Under the pieces are notes generated by a model. It was not told the DNA's origin and did not search any database. It saw nothing but the letters and a program-made list of their open reading frames with translations. A stretch of DNA of 64,000 nucleotides from Nitratireductor soli (GTDB lineage Bacteria; Pseudomonadota; Alphaproteobacteria; Rhizobiales; Rhizobiaceae), in contig NZ_LFVY01000003.1 in assembly GCF_001050155.1 (NCBI RefSeq), positions 267,483-331,482 on the forward strand. Reading direction: 5' to 3'. Shown here in pieces: positions 8,956-17,744 of the stretch. How positions within the stretch are numbered: position 1 is the first letter of the stretch; the number at the start of each line of letters is the position of its first letter. Made by a program: the position numbers and the translations under genes.

Positions 8956-9716
8956 CGGCGCGTCCCCAGATAGGCTTCCTGAACTTCCGCGTCGGCGGCG
9001 ACCTCATCGAAGCGGCCTTCGACCAGCGTCTTGCCCTCGGCCAGCACGACGACCGGATCGCAGAGGCGCTTGATCAGCGCCATGTCGTGCTCGATGAGGC
9101 AGATGGTGATTCCGCCATTGTTGAGCGCGATCAGATGCTCGGCGATTTCATCGGCCAGGGACGGATTGACGCCCGCCATGGGTTCGTCCAGCAGGATGAT
9201 CTTCGGATCGGCCATCAGCGCCCGACCGATCTCCACCAGCTTCTTCTGCCCGCCGGAAAGCGCGGTCACCGGATTGTCGATGACATGACCAAGGCGCAAC
9301 CGCCGGGCCGTCTCCAACGCTTTTTCCGAAAGCGCCTGCTCGCGCTTGCGCGACGCCGGGCTTGAAAGGAGCGCGGCGGCGAGCGTCTCACCCGGCTGGT
9401 CGAGCCCGTAGAGCATGAGATGCTGGAACACGCTGAGTTTGGGAAAGCCGCGCGCAAGCTGGAAGGTGCGCACGAGCCCGCGCCGCACCAGGAGATGCGG
9501 CTTCAGGCCGGTGATGTCGTCTTCACCGAGCAAGACCGTTCCGCCGCTCGGCCGATAGAGTCCGGAGATCGCGTTGAAGAGCGTGGACTTGCCTGCTCCG
9601 TTCGGACCGATCAGACCCGTTATGGTGCCTTCCTTTATGGCGAAATCGACCCCGCGCAGGATCTGCGCGCCGTAGAAGCCAAGCGTGAGGCCCCGCACGG
9701 CGAGAAGCGCGCTCAC
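8952..9716 (-). CDS. Branched-chain amino acid-type ABC transporter ATP-binding protein (LivG-like)
   Basis: A 254-residue LivG-type ATPase with Walker A GPNGAGKST, signature LSGGQKK and Walker B ILLDEPMAG. The start is GTG at 9716, overlapping the TetR stop codon (GTGA), so the regulator and the transporter genes are one transcription unit. It should dimerise with the LivF-like ATPase encoded next. Confidence 0.92.
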   Translation of the reverse strand: MSALLAVRGLTLGFYGAQILRGVDFAIKEGTITGLIGPNGAGKSTLFNAISGLYRPSGGTVLLGEDDITGLKPHLLVRRGLVRTFQLARGFPKLSVFQHLMLYGLDQPGETLAAALLSSPASRKREQALSEKALETARRLRLGHVIDNPVTALSGGQKKLVEIGRALMADPKIILLDEPMAGVNPSLADEIAEHLIALNNGGITICLIEHDMALIKRLCDPVVVLAEGKTLVEGRFDEVAADAEVQEAYLGTRR

Positions 9717-10366
9717 TCCGCCGTCCTCTTGCGCGTCTTCTTTGCTGTCCCTGCTGCCTTGCCAGGGAATTGCTGGCGCACCTGCTCCTTCCAGAACCGG
9801 AGCAAGCCTTCATAGTAGTCTTGGTCCTGGCGCAGGATGGTCTGGGCGATCATGCCGCGAATGCAGCACATGGTGGCGTTCATCACGTTGCGCGTATGCT
9901 CGGGATCGGCACCGGTGCGCGCCGCAAGCTCGGTCCAGATTGCATCGAGACCCGCATGGAACTCGCGAACCACGGGGACCAGTTGCGCTTTGAATTCGTC
10001 ATTGTGCCGGGCTTCCGGCAGATATTCCATTGTCACGTAGAACAGCCGGTCCGACATGACCTTCCACAGATAGTCGACGATCTCGTCGCTGGAACCACCG
10101 CTCTCGGCGAACGCCTTGCCGAACCGGCGCATATCCTCGTTGACGAGGTGCAGCATGTTGGCGATCGAGGCGGTGATGATGGTTTCACGGGTGGGGAAAT
10201 GATGGGTCAGCGCACCGCGCGAGACGCCTGCCGCGCGGGCGATGTCCGGAGTGGTTGCACGTGTGATGCCGCGGTCATGCAAGAGGTCGATCGTCGCAGC
10301 CATCAGACGCGACGACGTCTCGGCACTTCTCTCCTTCTGCGACCGCCTGCGCGGAATTCGCCCCAT
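9713..10366 (-). CDS. TetR/AcrR family transcriptional regulator
   Basis: A 217-residue regulator. Residues about 17-65 form a TetR-type helix-turn-helix (ATIDLLHDRGITRATTPD, then AGVSRGALTHHFPTRE). The C-terminal ligand domain is Ala-rich and unlike well-known effectors. As the first gene of a long operon with two Liv-type importers, an amidohydrolase and a GAF protein, it most likely represses the operon and responds to the imported or hydrolysed compound. An imperfect palindrome at 10421-10451, some 55 bases before the start codon, is a candidate operator. Confidence 0.9.
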   Translation of the reverse strand: MGRIPRRRSQKERSAETSSRLMAATIDLLHDRGITRATTPDIARAAGVSRGALTHHFPTRETIITASIANMLHLVNEDMRRFGKAFAESGGSSDEIVDYLWKVMSDRLFYVTMEYLPEARHNDEFKAQLVPVVREFHAGLDAIWTELAARTGADPEHTRNVMNATMCCIRGMIAQTILRQDQDYYEGLLRFWKEQVRQQFPGKAAGTAKKTRKRTAE

Positions 10367-10420
10367 ATTCTCACCCTCAGAAACGTCAGCTTTTTATTGT
10401 TATCCGAAAGATGAAACGCC

Positions 10421-10451
10421 ACTTACAAACAATCAAGCCTGTTTTTGAAGT
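10421..10451. promoter_or_regulatory. Candidate TetR operator (imperfect palindrome)
   Basis: ACTTACAAAC and, ten bases later, GTTTTTGAAGT form an imperfect inverted repeat just upstream of the tetR start. The position and size suit autoregulation by a TetR-family repressor. The match between arms is partial, so this is a suggestion. Confidence 0.35.
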
Positions 10452-10829
10452 TCAACGGCAAGGGGCGGAGGGCTGTAGCGCTGAACCCCGACATCACCTT
10501 GGCGGCGAAAGACGGCGTTCAGCGTTCGAAATTGCGAAGGGCATGATTTGAACCGCAAGGGCGGTCCACTTCACGCGCGAGCTCCGGAGCCGGGCTGCAG
10601 TACCCGATCAGCAATTCAAGCCAGAGCGCAATGCTTGCTAGGTAACGAAGCCGAGGAAGGGCGCGACTGCGCCGCCCCGTGTCTCACACACCTGGAGTAT
10701 TTATGCAGAAAAACAAAGAGATCGACTGGTTCAGCGTTTCCATTGAACCGGTCTAGAGCCTCCGGCAAACCCGGTCGGTTCACCTTTGAATCTGCGCAGG
10801 AGGGGAGCGGCCGCTGATGATGGGGGTGA
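10452..10829. other. Intergenic region, no gene recognised
   Basis: About 380 bases between the tetR operon promoter region and the convergent end of the next minus-strand gene. Short open frames on both strands here show no family resemblance and no good ribosome binding sites. I see no tRNA or clear terminator. Confidence 0.5.
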
Positions 10830-11612
10830 TCACATTCCGCGAGCGGTGCGCACCCATTGTTCGATCTCGGCGAGGTTTTCCGGCACGGCGAGGCCACACT
10901 GAGCAAGTTCCGGCGCCAGTCTGAGGGTGATGCCCTGTTTGCCCTGAGCAAAAGCATCGGCGATGGAGCCGCTGGAAAGCTGCGTCGTCACGTTCTGGAG
11001 ATCTGATACGCCCTCGCACAAGTGGACGACACCGCCACCGGCGCTCCACCACACGAGGTCGTCGCCGACGAGTTGCGTCACAACCTGAGACTCAACGGCA
11101 GCCTGCTCCTGCGACAGAGGTTTGAAATCGACGCCGAGCGCAGTGGCTATGATCGCCACGACGATGCCGGCCGCTCCGGCAATGCCCTTTTGCTTCTTGT
11201 CCATGTCCTTGTTCATGAAGATCATGACGATCAGCGGCAGGAACGCCAGCAGTGAGATAAAGGCCCCGAGCTGATTCTGGACGAAGAATTTCACCGGCTC
11301 CTTTCTCGATGCCGGGTCATAGCGGTTCGCCTTCTTCCACAACAGCGAACCGGCGACGGCGAGCACGCCGATGATTGCAATGAAGCCCAGCAGCAACCAC
11401 CAGCGCCACTGCGGAAAGCCCTGGCTGGCAACCAGCTCGTCGAACGACGGCCGCAACAGCCAAAGAATGGCGACCAACTCAAGCACGATAGCCAGCAGCC
11501 ACAACCCGAGAGCAATGATCCGCAAACGTCCTGCCTGCGCCTTCGCTGCAGGTGCCGGCGTGAAGGGTGGATTCTCAGGTCGGTCGATGGTCTTCGCCGG
11601 AGCTTTGGTCAT
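10830..11612 (-). CDS. Putative inner-membrane protein of unknown function
   Basis: A 260-residue protein with a Pro/Ala-rich cytoplasmic N-terminus (about residues 1-28), three to four hydrophobic segments (about 30-50, 67-88, 115-132 and 145-158), and a roughly 100-residue C-terminal part outside the lipid that contains two cysteines (HLCEG and QCGLA). A KKQKG loop lies between the last two helices. No catalytic motif is recognised. It stands alone on the minus strand, followed by noncoding DNA, so context gives no hint of its role. Confidence 0.65.
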   Translation of the reverse strand: MTKAPAKTIDRPENPPFTPAPAAKAQAGRLRIIALGLWLLAIVLELVAILWLLRPSFDELVASQGFPQWRWWLLLGFIAIIGVLAVAGSLLWKKANRYDPASRKEPVKFFVQNQLGAFISLLAFLPLIVMIFMNKDMDKKQKGIAGAAGIVVAIIATALGVDFKPLSQEQAAVESQVVTQLVGDDLVWWSAGGGVVHLCEGVSDLQNVTTQLSSGSIADAFAQGKQGITLRLAPELAQCGLAVPENLAEIEQWVRTARGM

Positions 11613-11717
11613 GGCGCTGCATCCCTCTTAGGCACCCATTTCCGACAAGGTGGCGCAACCGGGACGCCAGCGCAAGCCTGGCTCCACTCACGCTGCATGC
11701 GGCGGTGCGCATTCCGC

Positions 11718-12470
11718 CTATTTGGCCGCCGCGCGCAGGCCTTCCATGAAGGCCGAAGCGAGCTTCGTCTCACCGAACCAGTTGAGCCGGTTCAGCGTGG
11801 CGAAACCATCGGCGATCAGGCTGTTCTCGTCGCCGTCGCGGCTTGAATGCGCGCGGCCGCGCGGGACAATGAGTTCCACGACATCGCCGCCATCCTTGAC
11901 CACCTCAACATCGCGGGCGATCTTGTCGCGGCCGATTTTCGGCTGCGCGAGGGGTGCGGGCAGGCGGGCAGGCAGGTTGACGCTCAGCCAGTGGCCCTCG
12001 ATGGCCCAGTCGCCGCGCGTATGCCAAAGGCGCTCGACCAGCCGCGCCAGCCAATCGGCGTCGCCAGCCTGTACCTCCGCCTCCTTGACGCGCGAAAAGC
12101 CGATCGCCGGCACGCCCCAGAAGGTGGCTTCACGCGCCACGCCCAGCGTGCCCGAATAGGCAAGATCCTCGCCGACATTACGTCCATCGTTGATGCCGGC
12201 GACCACGAGGTCGGGTTTCCTTCCGTCCTTGAACAGCCACGCCATCCCCGCAACGATGCAATCGGCCGGCGTACCGGAACAGGAGAAACGCTGCTTGTCC
12301 AGCCGCCGCATGGTCAGGGGCCGGGCGATGGTCAGCGACGGACCGGCGGCCGTGCGCTTGCCGTCGGGCGCCACGATCCAGACATCGTCGGAAAGCTTCC
12401 GCGCCGCATCGACGGCCAGCGCGATGCCGGGAGCTTCGATGCCGTCATCGTTGGAAATCAGAATGCGCAT
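11718..12470 (-). CDS. surE: 5'/3'-nucleotidase SurE
   Basis: A 250-residue SurE-family phosphatase that removes phosphate from nucleoside 5'- or 3'-monophosphates and sometimes short polyphosphate. The N-terminus MRILISNDDG places the metal-binding Asn7-Asp8-Asp9 exactly where the family has them. AAGPSLT and VAGINDGRN supply the serine and asparagine ligands. Length is normal. Alphaproteobacterial surE is often beside pcm or serS, but neither is here. It lies about 110 bases downstream of the metallo-beta-lactamase gene, separated from it by a terminator-like hairpin. Confidence 0.93.
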   Translation of the reverse strand: MRILISNDDGIEAPGIALAVDAARKLSDDVWIVAPDGKRTAAGPSLTIARPLTMRRLDKQRFSCSGTPADCIVAGMAWLFKDGRKPDLVVAGINDGRNVGEDLAYSGTLGVAREATFWGVPAIGFSRVKEAEVQAGDADWLARLVERLWHTRGDWAIEGHWLSVNLPARLPAPLAQPKIGRDKIARDVEVVKDGGDVVELIVPRGRAHSSRDGDENSLIADGFATLNRLNWFGETKLASAFMEGLRAAAK

Positions 12471-12544
12471 GGATAGCCTCCTATAGTATTTTGCAGTCAG
12501 GTGGCATCACCTGACGTCCGCGTAAATGCGGAAAAACAATGAGA

Positions 12545-12586
12545 TAGAGCGTCCTTTATGCGTTCGAACGAACGCATGGCGCTCTA
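12545..12586 (-). terminator. Hairpin at the end of the metallo-beta-lactamase gene
   Basis: Outer arms TAGAGCG/CGCTCTA (7 of 7) enclose an inner palindrome ATGCGTTCG/CGAACGCAT. The right outer arm includes the stop codon of the gene at 12584. On the minus strand the structure is followed shortly by GTTTTTCC, as expected for an intrinsic terminator. It could alternatively be a mobile palindromic repeat. Confidence 0.5.
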
Positions 12587-13741
12587 ACCGATCAGATAGG
12601 TTTGCCCCGTGCGAAACGCCGTTTCGAGGGCGGGAAGATGTTCATGCAGGTCGTCGAGCACTTGGCGGTCGCAGGAATGGCCAAGCACGGCCGGACGGCC
12701 GGCAGCTTCCCACAGAGCCAGATTCTCCGGGAGGGTGGGATGCGTCGGCATGCGAATCCAGTCCGCCCGGCCTTTTTCGGCCAGCAGCGCGCCGGGCGAT
12801 CCTTCCGGCAGATGCCCGGAAAGAAGGATCGGGTGGTCCTGCGCATCGGCAACGGAGATCGCCGCGCGCGCCGGCCCGGCAACGCCCATGCCGTCATGCA
12901 CCATGAGCGGGCAATTGGGCAGGCTATCGCCCACATGCCAGTTTATCGCCATCGCGAGCTTTCGCTCCAACGCCTCGGCCATGCCGGCCTGAAGCGCCTC
13001 CGTTGCGCTGATTTGCGCCGCAAGGGCACCGCGCATGCCGGACTCGATGGCGAACGGCAAATCGATCGCCGCCATCAGTTCCAGCGAGCGGCCCGAAAGC
13101 GGCGTCGGCAAAACACATCCGTCCGCGTGCGCGCTTACCCAGGCGGCGATCCGGCTCGCGCGCTCGGTGCCGGGAACGGGGTCCGCGCCGTAGGACGCAT
13201 CGAGAATCAGGAGGTCGCAGGGGGGTAAGGGCTGCATGTGGAAGACGGCGCTGTTCGGCACCATGTCTGCGGCATAGACGGCGCGGAGCCCCTCGGCCGT
13301 CACCGCGAACCAGACACCGCCGACCACATGGCCGGATGGCCCCGTCTCCACATGCAGCGCCCCCGCCCGAAGCGTGGCGCCCGGCCTGAACAACCGGATC
13401 TGCGCATCGGGCGGGGGAAAGCGGTGAAGGTCCGCCGGGTCGGCATATTGCGCCAGCGTGGCCGGCATTTCGGCGCGCGTCTCCTCCGTCATGTAGATCG
13501 GCCCGCCATAGCCGAGCTTCACCAGCCGGCACAGCGCGCCGATGTGGTCTTCATGCGCATGGGAGATGAACAGCGCATCGATCTCCGAGACCGGCCGGGC
13601 AAGCAGCGGATAGTAATCGTCGCCAACGGCGCCGACCTTGATCCCGGCATCCAGCATGATGCGCGTCTTGCCATCAGTCACCGCGATGCTGGTGCGGCCC
13701 TTCTCGCCGAACCCGCCCTGAAGATCGACCTGCAGCATCAA
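12584..13741 (-). CDS. Metallo-beta-lactamase fold hydrolase with beta-CASP-like region
   Basis: A 385-residue protein. The metal motif HAHEDH at residues 61-66 is the classic HxHxDH of the fold. Later segments (LSGHLPEGSPG, RMPTHPTLPEN and the near-terminal LGHSC) are placed like the beta-CASP and final histidine motifs of RNase J/CPSF-type enzymes. No signal peptide is seen. The gene start overlaps the stop of the ABC ATPase gene by four bases, so it is co-transcribed with the transporter at 13738-17510. The link to a transporter argues for a metabolic hydrolase rather than a nuclease, but neither is proven. Confidence 0.75.
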   Translation of the reverse strand: MMLQVDLQGGFGEKGRTSIAVTDGKTRIMLDAGIKVGAVGDDYYPLLARPVSEIDALFISHAHEDHIGALCRLVKLGYGGPIYMTEETRAEMPATLAQYADPADLHRFPPPDAQIRLFRPGATLRAGALHVETGPSGHVVGGVWFAVTAEGLRAVYAADMVPNSAVFHMQPLPPCDLLILDASYGADPVPGTERASRIAAWVSAHADGCVLPTPLSGRSLELMAAIDLPFAIESGMRGALAAQISATEALQAGMAEALERKLAMAINWHVGDSLPNCPLMVHDGMGVAGPARAAISVADAQDHPILLSGHLPEGSPGALLAEKGRADWIRMPTHPTLPENLALWEAAGRPAVLGHSCDRQVLDDLHEHLPALETAFRTGQTYLIG

Positions 13742-14817
13742 GCCCCCTCGCCCGCCGGGATCAGCCAGCCGGACGTCAGCCTGAGGCGCGCGCGCTCACC
13801 TGCCGTGAATGTCACGGGATCGGGCTGGTCGAAATGCAGGCAGGTCTGCGGCGCGCCGTCCGGCTCGAACTCGATGCGCGCCGCGCCGCCGCGATAAACG
13901 GCGCGCGTCACGCTGCCGGCAAAGCCGGCGTCCTTGCCCTTCACCGCCTCGATCTGCGAGGCACGGCAGCAGATGCGCGCATCCTTGCGCGGCTTCTCGC
14001 CCGGACGGCAGCGCACCACCAGTTCCTGACCGAGCACACGCACCTTGCACACGCCCTTCTTTTCCGCCGTCAGCACATCGGCCGGCAGCACCATGCCCTG
14101 CGAGATGAAGGAGGCGACCATTTCGTTTGCCGGCTCATGATAGAGCTCGTGCGGGGTGGCGAGTTGCATCAGCCTGCCGTGATCCATCACCGCTATGCGG
14201 TCGGCCAGCGCCATCGCTTCCGCCTGATCGTGGGTTATGTAGAGAATGGTCGTGCCGGTGCGCTTGTGGAAATCGGCGAACTCGTCTTCCATCGAGGCGC
14301 GCAGATGCACGTCGAGATTGGCCAGCGGTTCGTCGAACAGCACCAGGCTCGGTTCGGCCACCAGGCAGCGCGCCAGCGCCACGCGTTGCCGCTGGCCGCC
14401 GGACAGATTGGCCGGCCGCCGCTCGCCATACTGCTCCATATTGACCAGCGCCAGCGCCCCCTTGACCCGCGCCTCGCGCTCGGCCCGGGAAACGCGCGCC
14501 ACCTTCAGCGCGTAGCCGATGTTTTCGGAGACGCTCATATGCGGCCACAGGGCGTAGTTCTGAAAGACGATGCCGACGCGCCGCTTTTCCGGCGGAACGT
14601 TCATGCCGGCCGACGAGACATCGCGCCCGCCAATGCTGATGCGCCCGCCCGACACCGTCTCGAAACCGGCGATCATGCGCAGAAGCGTGGTCTTGCCGCA
14701 GCCCGACGGCCCCAGAACGGCGAGGAATTCGCCATCGGCAACCTCGATCGAAACCTTGTCGAGCGCGTTGGTCTCGCCAAAGCTCTTGGTGACATTCTCA
14801 ATGCTCAGTCCCGCCAT
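13738..14817 (-). CDS. Fe3+/spermidine/phosphonate-type ABC transporter ATP-binding protein
   Basis: A 359-residue ATPase of the PotA/FbpC/PhnT group. The start was placed at 14817 (MAGLSIENVTKSFGE); the much longer upstream frame is a shadow of the permease gene. Walker A is GPSGCGKTT near residue 34, the signature is LSGGQRQ and Walker B is LVLFDEPLANLD. A C-terminal regulatory TOBE-like domain follows (about 285-355). It overlaps the permease gene by 13 bases. Together with the permease and binding protein it makes a complete importer. Confidence 0.9.
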   Translation of the reverse strand: MAGLSIENVTKSFGETNALDKVSIEVADGEFLAVLGPSGCGKTTLLRMIAGFETVSGGRISIGGRDVSSAGMNVPPEKRRVGIVFQNYALWPHMSVSENIGYALKVARVSRAEREARVKGALALVNMEQYGERRPANLSGGQRQRVALARCLVAEPSLVLFDEPLANLDVHLRASMEDEFADFHKRTGTTILYITHDQAEAMALADRIAVMDHGRLMQLATPHELYHEPANEMVASFISQGMVLPADVLTAEKKGVCKVRVLGQELVVRCRPGEKPRKDARICCRASQIEAVKGKDAGFAGSVTRAVYRGGAARIEFEPDGAPQTCLHFDQPDPVTFTAGERARLRLTSGWLIPAGEGA

Positions 14818-16508
14818 GGCAGCACTCCGTCCGGTAGTCTTTTTGCGAAGAGGCTGGCGAACAGCATCAACAGGAAGGTGGTTGCGACCATGATGGCCGA
14901 GACGGCCGCCGCATACTTGGAATCGCCGCCTTGCTCGAAGGAGAAGATGACGACGCCGATGGTCTCCGAACCCGACGACCACAAGAGCGCCGAGACCGTG
15001 AGCTCGCACAGCGCCGTCATGAAGATCAGCAGCCCACCGGCGATGGCCACCGGCGCGATCAGCGGAAAGATGATGGTCCGCATCCGCGTGAACAGGCCGG
15101 CGCCCGCCACCTGGGCCGCTTCCTCCAGCGCCCGGTCGAGCTGGAAATAGCCCGTCACCGTCGGCCGGACGGCCAGCACCAGGAAGCGCGCCAGATAGGC
15201 GTAGAGGATGATCCACACCGTGTTGTAGATCTGAATGCCGGTGATCGGCATCGGCTTCAGGAACAGGAGCAGCGAGGCGATGGCCAGCACCACGCCGGGC
15301 AGCGCATAGGGCAGTTCCACGGCCAGGTTGAGCGCCTTGATCCAGCGCTGCTTGCCCCAGGCAATGACATAGGCAAGCGGGATCGCCACGAAGACGGCGA
15401 ACACCGCCGCGGTGGCCGACAGGTACAGGCTGTTGATGAAGGCGCGGCTTGCCGCAGCATGTTCGAGGACGACGAACCGGTAGTTCTCCAGCGTTGCCGT
15501 TTCGGCGCTCAGCGTGACGCCGTAGCCGCGCACCAGCGAGGTGAGGATGAGGCCGAGCAACGGCAGGACGAGGATGATGATGATCAGCGCCCACATGCCG
15601 ATCTCGACCGGCAGCCGCCAGGCGCCCAGATGATAGGGCGCAGCCGGCAGCGAGGTCGAGGTGATACGGAAATCGCGTCGTTTGCTGATCCGGTCCTGCA
15701 GCACGATGCCGACCATGGCGATGATGCCGATCAGCACCGAGAGAAAGGCCACTTCCGAGAGGACCGCCGGTCCGCCGCCCGCCAGGCGCTGGTAGATCAG
15801 CGTCGGCAGGACGAGATAGTTGGCCGGAATGCCGAGGAAAGCGGGAATGCCGAAATTGCCGACGCACGACACGAATGTCAGCGCCGCAGCACCGACGATG
15901 GACGGCGTCATCAAGGGGAGAATGATCGTCCGCAGTACGGTCAACCAGCCGGCACCGCTCGATTGCGCCGCCTCGACCAGCTCACGCGGCAGCTTGCGAA
16001 GACCCGCGCGAACGATGAGGAACACCAGCGGGGCGTACTGGATGCCGAGCAGGAGAACGATGCCCTCTGGAGAGTAAAGCGGGTTGGGCGTACCGATCGG
16101 CGGCGCGACACCCAGCAGGTTGAGCATCGGGCTGGACGGCCCGAACAGCTGCAGCCAGGCGAGCGCGGTTACCTGCGGGGCGATCATCAGCGGCGTGACG
16201 AAGCACAGCACGAATGCCTGCCGCTGGCGAACATCGCTCAACGAGACAAGAATGGCGACGGCAACGCCCAGCACCAAGGCGAACAGCGTGCCGCCCAGCC
16301 CGACGCAAAGCGTGTTCCAGGTGGCGACCCAGGTGGTGTTGCTGACGAGGCCCGCGCGGATGACATCCAGCGAGAACCGCCCGCCAGGCAGCACGACTTC
16401 CTGGAGGAGCCGCGCCATCGGCAGGAGTGAAAAGACGACGATGATCGCGACGATCCCCGCCGTCAGGGCCATCCCCTGGCCCTGACGTTCCTTGAATGCG
16501 AAGGACAT
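14805..16508 (-). CDS. ABC transporter permease, duplicated FbpB/PhnU-like type
   Basis: A 567-residue inner-membrane protein with two permease repeats in one chain, as in FbpB, ThiP and some 2-aminoethylphosphonate transporters. It has about twelve hydrophobic segments. EAA-like loops occur in each half (ELVEAAQSSGAGWLTVL near residue 180 and ALEEAAQVAGAGLFTRM near 470). It lies 12 bases downstream of its binding-protein gene. Confidence 0.9.
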   Translation of the reverse strand: MSFAFKERQGQGMALTAGIVAIIVVFSLLPMARLLQEVVLPGGRFSLDVIRAGLVSNTTWVATWNTLCVGLGGTLFALVLGVAVAILVSLSDVRQRQAFVLCFVTPLMIAPQVTALAWLQLFGPSSPMLNLLGVAPPIGTPNPLYSPEGIVLLLGIQYAPLVFLIVRAGLRKLPRELVEAAQSSGAGWLTVLRTIILPLMTPSIVGAAALTFVSCVGNFGIPAFLGIPANYLVLPTLIYQRLAGGGPAVLSEVAFLSVLIGIIAMVGIVLQDRISKRRDFRITSTSLPAAPYHLGAWRLPVEIGMWALIIIILVLPLLGLILTSLVRGYGVTLSAETATLENYRFVVLEHAAASRAFINSLYLSATAAVFAVFVAIPLAYVIAWGKQRWIKALNLAVELPYALPGVVLAIASLLLFLKPMPITGIQIYNTVWIILYAYLARFLVLAVRPTVTGYFQLDRALEEAAQVAGAGLFTRMRTIIFPLIAPVAIAGGLLIFMTALCELTVSALLWSSGSETIGVVIFSFEQGGDSKYAAAVSAIMVATTFLLMLFASLFAKRLPDGVLPWRD

Positions 16509-16520
16509 GAACTGACGCCC

Positions 16521-17510
16521 TCAGCCGCCGAACATGGAGGAGAATTTCTCCTTGTTGGCGCCGATCTCGCCGACCACTTTCGGCACATCGACCGACATGA
16601 TCGTGATCTCGGTGCCCTCTGGCAGCCAATCGGGACGGCCGACCGACGGCTTGGCCGGCAGGTAGCCCTGAGTCAGCGCCAGTTTCTGGCCATCGTCTGA
16701 GAGAATGAAGTCGACGAACTTCTTCGCCGCGTCGGCATTCTTCGCCGTCGACATGATCGCCACCGGCTCGGTCACCGCCGTCACGCCTTCCTCCGGGAAG
16801 ACGAACTCGATCGGCGAGCCATCCTTCTTGGCGTTCATCGCCATGAAATCGACCAGGATTCCATAGGCCTTCTCACCGCTGGCAACCGATTTCAGCACCG
16901 CGCCATTGCCGCGCACGCTGACCAGCTCGTTGGCCTTCAGCTTCTCGAAATAATCCCAGCCGAGATCATCGCGCTCGACGAAGGCGGACAGCATATAGGC
17001 GGCGGCACCCGAGTAAAGCGGGCTCGGCATGATGGTCAGGCCCTTGTAGGCCTCGCCCGTCAGGTCAGACCAATGTTCCGGCTTCTCGGCCGCCTTGGTG
17101 TTGTAGGCGATGCCCGTGGTGATCAGTTTGGAGCCGAAATAGGTCTTGTCGGCATCGTAGGCGGCGGCCTCGAAGCCTTCGACATTGGCTTCCGGATAGG
17201 CCATCAGGTGGCCGTCCTTCTTCAGCGTCTCCATGCTCACCGCATCGGCGATCAACAGCACGTCGGGCTGCGGGCTGCCAGCAGCGAACTCGGCGGCCAG
17301 CTTGGTCATCAGGTCGCTGGTGCCGGAGCGGAAGATCTCCACCTCGATATCGGGATTGGCGGCCTTGAAAGCGTCCACGGTCGCGGTGGCGTCGGCGTCC
17401 GGCTGCGAGGTGTAGAGAACCAGATCCTCGGCGAGAGCCGGAGCAAAGGATACGGATGTAAGCAGTGCGGCGGCCAGGGCAACCTTGCGGATTGTGTGTT
17501 TGCGTTCCAT
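16521..17510 (-). CDS. ABC transporter substrate-binding protein, Fe3+/2-aminoethylphosphonate type
   Basis: A 329-residue periplasmic binding protein. The start at 17510 gives a normal Sec signal (KVALAAALLTSVSFAPALAE) and has AGGAG nine bases upstream; an in-frame ATG 24 bases earlier lacks a good site. The mature part begins DLVLYTSQPDADA, like FbpA and PhnS-type binders. The paired tyrosines that bind iron in FbpA are not clearly present, so phosphonates, sugar phosphates or polyamines remain possible ligands. It is the first gene of a four-gene operon facing away from the SorC-type regulator. Confidence 0.87.
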   Translation of the reverse strand: MERKHTIRKVALAAALLTSVSFAPALAEDLVLYTSQPDADATATVDAFKAANPDIEVEIFRSGTSDLMTKLAAEFAAGSPQPDVLLIADAVSMETLKKDGHLMAYPEANVEGFEAAAYDADKTYFGSKLITTGIAYNTKAAEKPEHWSDLTGEAYKGLTIMPSPLYSGAAAYMLSAFVERDDLGWDYFEKLKANELVSVRGNGAVLKSVASGEKAYGILVDFMAMNAKKDGSPIEFVFPEEGVTAVTEPVAIMSTAKNADAAKKFVDFILSDDGQKLALTQGYLPAKPSVGRPDWLPEGTEITIMSVDVPKVVGEIGANKEKFSSMFGG

Positions 17511-17744
17511 CGAAATGGACTCCTCTGTTTGCATCTACCGACAAGCGGGCTGTCGGAACTCCTCCCGTGCATGCGCAATGTGACAGGCAGGTAACAACTG
17601 CGCCGGATAATTGAACATGAACATATGTTTTTCGTCAATGACAAAAGAACGCAATAAAATTTCGCCGTTTTGCGCTTGCATTCCAACCCGAGGCCGGTCT
17701 GGCTATATGCTACACCGTGGGCGATGAGAGAGGGAATCAGCGCC
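17511..17744. promoter_or_regulatory. Divergent promoter region between transporter operon and SorC-type regulator
   Basis: About 230 bases, more AT-rich than the surroundings, separate the two divergent genes. A perfect palindrome AACATATGTT at 17620-17629 is preceded by the direct repeat TGAACATGAACAT. It is a plausible binding site for the regulator encoded at 17745. No promoter hexamers are clear enough to assign. Confidence 0.4.

Noticed and set aside
12558..12577. GTTCGAAC-type palindrome considered as an alphaproteobacterial LexA box
   Set aside because: The spacing does not fit GTTC-N7-GTTC, and the palindrome sits at the 3' end of a gene as part of a terminator-like hairpin.
14818..15867. 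N-terminal extension of the Fe3+/phosphonate-type ATPase frame
   Set aside because: The extra 350 codons overlap the permease gene in another frame; the ATPase family starts at 14817.
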